DNA of 44,090 nucleotides. Source: an uncultured Clostridia bacterium. GTDB taxonomy: Bacteria; Bacillota; Clostridia; Christensenellales; UBA1242. The position numbers were made by a program, and so were the translations under genes. The DNA is taken from assembly GCA_947630745.1 (NCBI GenBank), contig CANRIT010000002.1, forward strand, positions 100,474-144,563, given 5' to 3'. The stretch's first letter is position 1, and each line of letters opens with the position of its first letter. Positions 37,140 through 44,090 of this stretch are shown one piece after another. The notes below the pieces were generated by a model, which was not told the DNA's origin, did not search any database, and saw nothing but the letters and a program-made list of their open reading frames with translations.

Positions 37140-38051
37140 ATGAAACGCGGCAAAAAATTAAAATATAACACAATAATTCCTTACACAAACTTGCAACAAG
37201 ATGTTGTGGATTTTAACATTTCGCCAATTAAAATTGATGAAAAATATGTTTACATTCACCGCAACCCTTTCTACCGCTTTTTTAGTTTTTTAACTTATTG
37301 GCTTATTGCAAAGCCTGTTGCCTGTCTGCACTACAAACTGCATGGCTACAAAATTGTAAACCGCAAACTGCTAAAAAGCGTTAAAGGTGGATATTTCATC
37401 TATGGCAACCACACTGCGCAAATACTTGACGCGTTTGGGCCAACACACATAATAAAGGGCAAAAATCCGCAAGTTATATGCAACGCACAAAATGTAAGCA
37501 ATGGACTGGTTGGCAGACTTATTCGCATGTGGGGTGCAATCCCGCTGCCAGACACAATTGCCGCCACCCGCAACTTTAATGCGCGCATAGATTGGGCAAT
37601 TAAAAAATCCCAGCCCGTGCTTATCTACCCCGAGGCACACCTTTGGCCTTATCACACAAAAATTCGCCCGTTTGATGACGCCTCGTTCCACTATCCAGTT
37701 AAATACAAAAAACCGATATTCACTTTCACCACCACCTATCAACTGAAAAAGCCGGGCAAAAAGCCGCGCATTGTGTTGTATGTTGACGGGCCGTTCTATT
37801 CAGATGAAACACTGCCCGCAAAACAGCAGCGCGAACAATTGCGCAACTGGGCGTATGAAACCATGTGTAAGCGCAGTTTAAACAGCAATTATGAGTATAT
37901 AAAATATCAGTATAAACCCTCTGACAGCACAGAAAGTAAGAACGTTGACAAAAGCGACAATACAAAATTAAACAAAACAAACAAAACAAATAAAAGCATT
38001 TCAACCACAAAAACAAACATAACAAACATAAATGATGAAAGGAGTATATAA
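37140..38051 (+). CDS. PlsC-like 1-acyl-sn-glycerol-3-phosphate acyltransferase
   Basis: YGNHTAQILDAFGP, WGAIPLP, VLIYPEAHLWPY motifs; Asn/Thr/Lys low-complexity C-terminal tail. Start chosen downstream of the promoter (MKRGKKLKY). Confidence 0.8.
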   Translation: MKRGKKLKYNTIIPYTNLQQDVVDFNISPIKIDEKYVYIHRNPFYRFFSFLTYWLIAKPVACLHYKLHGYKIVNRKLLKSVKGGYFIYGNHTAQILDAFGPTHIIKGKNPQVICNAQNVSNGLVGRLIRMWGAIPLPDTIAATRNFNARIDWAIKKSQPVLIYPEAHLWPYHTKIRPFDDASFHYPVKYKKPIFTFTTTYQLKKPGKKPRIVLYVDGPFYSDETLPAKQQREQLRNWAYETMCKRSLNSNYEYIKYQYKPSDSTESKNVDKSDNTKLNKTNKTNKSISTTKTNITNINDERSI

Positions 38052-38959
38052 TGATAAATCTATTATTTGGCGGAAACTATAAGGTGATAGATGGGCTTAC
38101 CCTTTGCCTTATGAGTATGCGCAATCACACAGATGAAGCACTAAATGTTTATATCTTAACCGCCGATTTAACCGAACTCAATCCAGACTATCGCCCGATA
38201 ACAGAAGAAAATAGGCAGTTTTTGGAAGATGTTTTAAAACAAAAGAATTTAAACAGCAAGGTTACACTTATAAAGTTAGGAAAGGATTTTAACAATTGGG
38301 CGATGTCATCATGCAACAAGCTTAATAAATACACACCTTTTGCCTTTTTGCGTTTGTTTGCAGATGATGTGAAAGAGTTGCCAGATAAGGCAATTTATTT
38401 GGACACGGATATTATGATTAATGGCGACATTTCTAAACTTTGGAACACGGATATTTCAAATTATGAACTTGGTGTGGTTAAGGATAGATATGGCAGATTT
38501 TTTATCCGCCCAAACTATTTCAATTCGGGCATGCTGCTTATGAATATGCAAAAAATTAGGGAAACAAACTTGTTAAAGCGCGTAAAAGAAATGTGCCTAA
38601 ACAAAAAAATGAAATTTCCTGACCAAACTGCACTTAACAAACTTTGTAAAAGCAAGTTGTATCTGCCACGCCGCTTTAATGAGCAAGGCGATTTAAAAAA
38701 GGATACAGTTGTGCAACATTTCAGCAATAGGTTTAATGTTTTCCCTTACCTTCATATGATTGTGGTTAAACCTTGGCAAATTGAAAGGGTGCATGAAATA
38801 CGCAAAAATTTTGCATATGATGATGTTTATAGCGAATTTTTAGCGTTAAAAAACAAAACAACAGAAGAAATAAACAACCCTAAACAAACCAGAGTACGAC
38901 TTAGCAAAACAACTAATCAACAAAATAATGAAATCATTAATAATTTACAAAAAAAGTAG
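38051..38959 (+). CDS. Glycosyltransferase family 8
   Basis: KAIYLDTDIMINGDISKLW (DxD), YFNSGMLLMNMQKIR, FPDQTALNKLC, VVQHFSNRFNVFPYLHMIVVKPW; 1-nt overlap with the preceding stop (TAATG). Confidence 0.9.
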   Translation: MINLLFGGNYKVIDGLTLCLMSMRNHTDEALNVYILTADLTELNPDYRPITEENRQFLEDVLKQKNLNSKVTLIKLGKDFNNWAMSSCNKLNKYTPFAFLRLFADDVKELPDKAIYLDTDIMINGDISKLWNTDISNYELGVVKDRYGRFFIRPNYFNSGMLLMNMQKIRETNLLKRVKEMCLNKKMKFPDQTALNKLCKSKLYLPRRFNEQGDLKKDTVVQHFSNRFNVFPYLHMIVVKPWQIERVHEIRKNFAYDDVYSEFLALKNKTTEEINNPKQTRVRLSKTTNQQNNEIINNLQKK

Positions 38960-39022
38960 TTTAAAAACATTTGGCTTAAAAATTTTAATATGTTAAAATA
39001 TATCAAATTAAAAGGAAAAATT

Positions 39023-39931
39023 ATGGCAAAAGCGGATGTTTCAATTTTAAAAAATCCACAAGAAAGGTTTGAAGAACTTCAAAGCATAGGCGTGGAATTG
39101 GAAAAAGAAGGTAAATTTCATCAAGACCAAGACGAGCCAGCACCAGACAGTTGGTACCCAGTTGATGAAAACTATCCTTACATAAAAAAAGGGCTTGGTC
39201 GTCGCATTAAATCGGCGTTTTACTATCGTGCACTTCGCAAATATGCAAAACGCATAAATAGGGAATTATGTAATCTTAAAGTTGAAGGGAAAGAAAATTT
39301 AAAGGGCGTTAAAGGCGCAATTGTAACCTGCAACCATTTTAGTGAAATTGACAGTTTCCCTATGATGGAAGTTTTGGGCAACATCAAGTTTGTGGCAAAT
39401 GAAACCAATAACTGGAAAAACTTTATTGGCGACATTATGCGCAACACTGGTTATATGCCACTTCCAAGCGGTTTAAAATTAAAACCTATGCGCAAGTTTA
39501 ACGAAGCGGTTTCTTACTATCTTAAAAAAGGCAACAAAGTGCTTATTTATCCCGAACAAGCCATGTGGCGTGAATACACAAAACCACGCCCACTTCAAAA
39601 AGGCGCTTTCCACTACGCAATTATAAACAATGTGCCAGTGCTGCCTATGTTTATGACGATTGAACAAAAAAATCCGCAAACAGATGAGCAAGGCCGCCAC
39701 AATTTTGGCAACTACACGCTGCACATTCTTCCTGCAATTTACCCTAAGGCAGAACTTAGCGTTAAGGAAAATGAAGAGTATATGAAGCTTGAAAATTTCC
39801 GCTTGTGGAAAGAGGTTTACGAGCGCGTTTATGGCAAAAAATTAGCCTACACCACCGACAAAGAAATTTGGAATAAAAATTTCAGCGAATACAACCAATT
39901 TTTAACCGCCGACAAAACCAAAACAAAATAA
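39023..39931 (+). CDS. PlsC-like 1-acyl-sn-glycerol-3-phosphate acyltransferase, second copy
   Basis: TCNHFSEIDSFPMM (HX4D), GYMPLPSG, VLIYPEQAMWREYTKPRPLQKGAFHYAI; start MAKADV with AAGGA RBS. Confidence 0.88.
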   Translation: MAKADVSILKNPQERFEELQSIGVELEKEGKFHQDQDEPAPDSWYPVDENYPYIKKGLGRRIKSAFYYRALRKYAKRINRELCNLKVEGKENLKGVKGAIVTCNHFSEIDSFPMMEVLGNIKFVANETNNWKNFIGDIMRNTGYMPLPSGLKLKPMRKFNEAVSYYLKKGNKVLIYPEQAMWREYTKPRPLQKGAFHYAIINNVPVLPMFMTIEQKNPQTDEQGRHNFGNYTLHILPAIYPKAELSVKENEEYMKLENFRLWKEVYERVYGKKLAYTTDKEIWNKNFSEYNQFLTADKTKTK

Positions 39932-39940
39932 ATTTATAAA

Positions 39941-39966
39941 GCACACCCCTGCGGTGTGTTTTTTTA
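39941..39966 (+). terminator. Terminator after the acyltransferase operon
   Basis: CACACC-CCTGC-GGTGTG followed by TTTTTTT. Confidence 0.85.
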
Positions 39967-40006
39967 TTTAAGTTTTATTTTTTGTTTTTGTTCGATGTTT
40001 ATTTTT

Positions 40007-40027
40007 ACTTTTTGCAGGGCAAAAAGT
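40007..40027. repeat. Dispersed hairpin repeat, copy B
   Basis: ACTTTTTGC-AGG-GCAAAAAGT; same architecture as copies A and C with AT-to-GC compensatory stem changes. Confidence 0.8.
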
Positions 40028-40335
40028 AATAAAAGCCAAGTAAAAAAAGTAAAAACCAAATAAAATATATAATATAAAAAATTTGCGCTTTAACTTTTTT
40101 AAGAAATAATATAAAACACAACCAAATTATGAGCAAAAAACAAAGTAAAATCGAAGTTGTTTTGATTAAAATTTAACCCCACACTACTTACATATAGTTT
40201 AGGATTTAATAAGTTTTTAGTAACTTTCCAATAATAAACAATTGTCGTTTTATTAGATTGCAATTTACATAACATTTTGTAATTAAGAATAAATATGAAG
40301 GTTTTTTTATTTGATTTTAATTTTGGTTTTTTGTT

Positions 40336-40356
40336 ACTTTTTATCCCATAAAAAGT
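40336..40356. repeat. Dispersed hairpin repeat, copy C (inverted orientation)
   Basis: ACTTTTTAT-CCC-ATAAAAAGT; flanks match copy A in reverse complement (TTTGGTTTTTTGTTACTTTTTATCCCATAAAAAGTAAAA). Confidence 0.8.
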
Positions 40357-40410
40357 AAAATACTCCCCCAAAAATTAAAAAAACTGTAAAAAAACAATAA
40401 AAAATGCAAT

Positions 40411-41193
40411 TTAACCTAATAAAACTTCCAAAATTGTCATTAGTGAAAAGCCGACAATAAACCAAAGGCTGCCAAGGTTGGGTGCGGAAAATTTGCTGTC
40501 CGGGATAAGTTCTTCCACCGTGACATAAATTGTTGCGCCCGCGGCAAACGCCAAAAACCACGGCATAAGGGTGGAAATTCCAGTTGCAAGCACAATGCCC
40601 AGCATGGCAAAAATTGGCTCGACCACTCCACTTAACATGCCATACATAAATGCTTTGTTGTTGCCCATATCGTTTTTCATTGCAAGGCTGACTGCCAATC
40701 CTTCGGGCAAATTTTGCACGGCAATACCTATTGACAAACTCAGTGCAGAAAAGTATGCCGCTATACCCCCTACCAGTATAGCATTTCCAAACGCCAAACC
40801 CACTGCTAGCCCCTCGGGAATGTTGTGCAGCGTTACCACCAAAAAGAACTTTTTACACTTGCTTAATCCGCCATACCCCCGAGAGGTATTTTTTCTTTTT
40901 ATTTTTGGAATTAAATCCAACAAAATAAGCAAGGCTGTGCCAAGCGCCAAACCAACCACAACCGGAACAAAACTAAAATGTCCAAACCCTTCCGCCTGTT
41001 CAAGCGCGGGCATAATAAGCCCAAAAAACGCAGTGGCAATCATCACCCCGCTGGCAAAGCCCAAAATGCAAGCATTTGTTTTTTGGCTTAATTGGTGTTT
41101 AAAAATGTACACCAATGCACTTCCCAAACTTGTTGCCACAAAAATTATAGAAACTCCAACTGCCGTCAGCCAAAAAGCATACATACACTTCAT
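40411..41193 (-). CDS. ZIP family metal transporter (ZupT-like)
   Basis: LHNIPEGLAVGLAFG and VQNLPEGLAVSLAM duplicated (H/Q)NxPEG motifs; multi-TM. Confidence 0.92.
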   Translation of the reverse strand: MKCMYAFWLTAVGVSIIFVATSLGSALVYIFKHQLSQKTNACILGFASGVMIATAFFGLIMPALEQAEGFGHFSFVPVVVGLALGTALLILLDLIPKIKRKNTSRGYGGLSKCKKFFLVVTLHNIPEGLAVGLAFGNAILVGGIAAYFSALSLSIGIAVQNLPEGLAVSLAMKNDMGNNKAFMYGMLSGVVEPIFAMLGIVLATGISTLMPWFLAFAAGATIYVTVEELIPDSKFSAPNLGSLWFIVGFSLMTILEVLLG

Positions 41194-41274
41194 ACTATGC
41201 CGCCATCCGCTTTTTTGATTTTTTGCTGCAATAATAACAATTTTTTAAAAATTTTAAACAAAATTTAAAACTAT

Positions 41275-41303
41275 TTGACATTTTTACTCATAAGATATAC
41301 AAT
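41275..41303 (+). promoter_or_regulatory. Promoter for the second P-type ATPase
   Basis: TTGACA-N17-TACAAT, 17 nt before the ATG at 41321. Confidence 0.75.
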
Positions 41304-41320
41304 CAAATTGGTGAAAAATT

Positions 41321-43957
41321 ATGGAATATTATAGTAAAAAAATTGATTCTACACTAAAAGATGTTAAATCTTCAACAGACGGACTTACTGAACAAGAAGC
41401 CGCGTTGCGACTTGAACAAAACGGCAAAAATGAGCTTAAAGATAAAAAAAAGACGCCCGCTATTTTAAAATTTTTAATGCAATTTAAAGATGTGATGATT
41501 ATTTTGCTGTTTGTGTCTGCGACCATTTCAATTTGCTTTTCGTTTATAAATCACAGCAGAAGCGAGCTTATTGATGCAATAATTATCTTTGCAATAATCA
41601 TACTTAACGCAACCCTTGGCTTTATGCAAGAGATGAAGGCGGAAAACGCCATGGAAAGCCTAAAAAAGATGTCCAGCCCATACACCAAAGTTATACGCGC
41701 GGGCAAGGAAATTTTTGTAAAGACTTCCGACCTTGTTGTTGGCGACCTTGTGCTGCTTGAAGCGGGAGATATTGCGCCTGCCGACCTGCGCCTTATTGAA
41801 ACGGCAAGTTTAAAGTGTGACGAATCCGCCCTTACTGGCGAAAGCAACGCAATAGAAAAAGATGCTAGTTTGGTTTTAAAAAGCAACACTGCGCTTGCGG
41901 ACAGAAAAAATATGGCATATTCGTCCAGTGTGGTGGTTTATGGCAGAGGCATGGGTGTGGTGGTTGCCACCGCGCAAAACCGCGAAATTGGCAAAATTGC
42001 CACCATGCTTAACGACCAGAAAAAAGAGACCACCACTTTGGAGCGCAGCCTTAACAAGCTTGGCAAAATTATCACAATAATTGTGCTGGCAATTGCGGTG
42101 CTGATTTTCTTTGTTGACATGTTTGTAACCCGCCTATCGTGGACCGAGTCGCTTATGACAGCGGTTGCCATTGCGGTTGCCGCCATACCAGAAAGCCTTA
42201 TGGTGGTGGTTACAATAATATTGTCACTAAGCGTAACCAAACTTGCCAAAAAGAACATAATAATTCGCCGCTTGCAAGCGGTTGAGACGCTTGGCTGTTG
42301 CGAAATAATTTGTTCGGACAAAACGGGCACAATCACCCAAAACAAAATGACGGTTAAATCTGTTTTTGTAAACAATCAGTTTATAGAACTTGACGATAAA
42401 CTTGACAGCCTTGCAAAATCTCACCTATTAAACGCCATGGTTTTGTGCAACGACACAAAGGTGCAAGAAGGCGAACTTATTGGCGACCCAACCGAAACCG
42501 CGCTTGTTGATTACGCGCACAAACTTGGTTTGGCAAAACCAAATTTAGACAAGGCTTTTAAGCGAGTTAACGAAATTCCTTTTGACAGCCAGCGCAAGCT
42601 TATGTCCACCCTAAACAACTTTAACGGCAAACTTATTCAGCACACCAAGGGCGGAATTGACGAGCTGCTGGCAAAATGCAGTTATATTATTGAAAACGAC
42701 AAAAAGCGCAAAATCACCAAAGACGACCTATCCGCGCTTAAACAAGCAAACGAAAGCATGTGTGCAAAAGCATTGCGCGTGCTTGCCTTTGCGGTTAAAG
42801 AATGTGCTACAGCGGCAGAGTTTGGTGAAAATGACCTTACCTTTGTTGGGCTGGTTGGCATGATTGACCCGCCGCGCGAAGAAGTGTACGAGGCATTAAA
42901 GAAGTGTAAAAAAGCGGGCATGCAAGCCATTATGATAACGGGCGACCACAAAAACACTGCCTATGCAATTGCTAAGGAATTAGAAATTGTTTCCAGCATA
43001 AGCGAAGTTACAGACGGCGCGTATCTTGACCAATTTACTGATGAGCAATTAAAAACAGAAATTTGGAAGTTTAAAGTGTTTACCCGCGTTAGCCCAGAGC
43101 ATAAAGTGCGCATTGTAAATGCGTTTAAATCAAACGGCAAAGTGGTTGCAATGACGGGCGATGGCGTAAACGATGCGCCAAGCATAAAGGCGGCAAACAT
43201 TGGCATAGGCATGGGCAAAACTGGCACGGAAGTTACCAAAGACGTTGCCGACATGATTTTGACTGACGATAATTTTGCCACAATTATTGTTGCGGTGGAA
43301 GAAGGCAGAAAAATATATTCCAACATTCAAAAGACGGTGCAATTTTTGGTGGGCTGCAACATTGCAGAGGTGCTGGCAATTTTTGTACTTACCCTGCTTT
43401 TCCCAAACATTCCATTTTTGGTGGCGGTGCAAATTTTGTTTATTAACCTTATTACGGACAGCTTGCCAGCCATTGCGCTGGGTATGGAAACGGTTGAACG
43501 CGATGTGATGTCGCACAAGCCGCGCTCAGCCAAAGAAAATATTATGGGCGGCCAAGTTGGATTTAACATATTCTATCAAGGCTTAACACAAGCGATAGTG
43601 GTTATCTTCTTGTTTGTTATGGGCACACATTTGTTTGGCGGTACGGTAGCGGCAACTATGGGCTTTTTGTGCCTTAACCTTATCCAACTTGTGCAGATGT
43701 ATTTGGTGCGCACAAATCATTCAATATTCAAATCAAATCCGTTTAAAAACAAACTTATGAATTTATCGTTTGTTGTGGGTGTTGGGCTGCTGCTATTTAT
43801 AATGCTTGTGCCACATGTAAACAGCGTGTTCCACATTGCAAACCTTACATTAAATCAATGGCTGATTTCAATTGGGTTTGCGCTTATCCCAATCCCAGTT
43901 ACTGAGATTGTAAAACTTGTTCAACACTCAGCCAACAAATCCCAAAACACAAAATAA
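41321..43957 (+). CDS. P-type Ca2+-transporting ATPase (P2A-like), paralog 2
   Basis: CDESALTGESNAIEK, CSDKTGTITQNKM, MITGDHKNTA, MTGDGVNDAPSIKAANIG; AIPESLM, GCNIAEV, NLITDSLPA. Confidence 0.93.
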   Translation: MEYYSKKIDSTLKDVKSSTDGLTEQEAALRLEQNGKNELKDKKKTPAILKFLMQFKDVMIILLFVSATISICFSFINHSRSELIDAIIIFAIIILNATLGFMQEMKAENAMESLKKMSSPYTKVIRAGKEIFVKTSDLVVGDLVLLEAGDIAPADLRLIETASLKCDESALTGESNAIEKDASLVLKSNTALADRKNMAYSSSVVVYGRGMGVVVATAQNREIGKIATMLNDQKKETTTLERSLNKLGKIITIIVLAIAVLIFFVDMFVTRLSWTESLMTAVAIAVAAIPESLMVVVTIILSLSVTKLAKKNIIIRRLQAVETLGCCEIICSDKTGTITQNKMTVKSVFVNNQFIELDDKLDSLAKSHLLNAMVLCNDTKVQEGELIGDPTETALVDYAHKLGLAKPNLDKAFKRVNEIPFDSQRKLMSTLNNFNGKLIQHTKGGIDELLAKCSYIIENDKKRKITKDDLSALKQANESMCAKALRVLAFAVKECATAAEFGENDLTFVGLVGMIDPPREEVYEALKKCKKAGMQAIMITGDHKNTAYAIAKELEIVSSISEVTDGAYLDQFTDEQLKTEIWKFKVFTRVSPEHKVRIVNAFKSNGKVVAMTGDGVNDAPSIKAANIGIGMGKTGTEVTKDVADMILTDDNFATIIVAVEEGRKIYSNIQKTVQFLVGCNIAEVLAIFVLTLLFPNIPFLVAVQILFINLITDSLPAIALGMETVERDVMSHKPRSAKENIMGGQVGFNIFYQGLTQAIVVIFLFVMGTHLFGGTVAATMGFLCLNLIQLVQMYLVRTNHSIFKSNPFKNKLMNLSFVVGVGLLLFIMLVPHVNSVFHIANLTLNQWLISIGFALIPIPVTEIVKLVQHSANKSQNTK

Positions 43958-44018
43958 AATCAATAATCAAACTAATCAACTTCAACTAAAAATATCTACT
44001 AAAAAATCCACTAAAAAA

Positions 44019-44090
44019 CATTTACAAAAACATTTACAAAAACATTTACAAAAACATTTACAAAAACATTTACAAAAACATTTACAAAAA
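44019..44090. repeat. Perfect 12-bp tandem repeat (catttacaaaaa) x6, truncated by window end
   Basis: Six identical units at 44019-44030, 44031-44042, 44043-44054, 44055-44066, 44067-44078, 44079-44090. Confidence 0.97.

Noticed and set aside
37920-38040. Low-complexity Asn/Thr/Lys C-terminal tail of the first PlsC as a separate functional domain
   Set aside because: Consistent with A-rich codon slippage at the gene end; no evidence of a folded domain.
40099-40371. 90-aa minus-strand ORF between the acyltransferase operon and the ZIP gene
   Set aside because: Lies across AT-rich repeat-bounded sequence and starts inside hairpin copy C; no RBS or recognisable domain.
44019-44090. CRISPR array
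   Set aside because: Units are 12 bp, contiguous and identical, with no spacers; it is a simple tandem repeat.

Overview
AT-rich bacterial chromosome window, most likely from an uncultured Firmicutes/Clostridia-type genome (inferred from gene content only). Housekeeping genes recognised: acpP, ftsH, cvpA-like, tyrS, ychF, uppP, gltX, an SDR reductase, two Ca2+-type P-ATPases, two PlsC-like acyltransferases around a GT8 glycosyltransferase, and a ZIP transporter. One 15.5-kb ORF encodes a 5153-aa repeat protein (InlB-type B repeats followed by BspA-like LRRs) with a single N-terminal TM. The strongest non-coding signal is a ~565-nt structured RNA (about 25988-26552) driven by TTGACA-N17-TAATAT and followed by a gene for an OapA-like membrane protein. 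I interpret this as an OLE RNA/OapA locus, with an unusual ~130-aa Lys/Asn-rich N-terminal extension on OapA. About 50 bp upstream of its promoter lies an 89-bp GC-rich element that folds into an almost perfect four-way junction. Other noteworthy structure: five TTTTGTCGAAA (Spo0A-box-like) motifs at the left edge, a dispersed hairpin with compensatory stem changes, a ~780-bp extremely AT-rich convergent intergenic region with 12-bp tandem repeats, a perfect 12-bp tandem array at the right edge, and several promoters placed so that transcripts would be nearly leaderless. No tRNA, rRNA, CRISPR array, transposase or phage gene was recognised.
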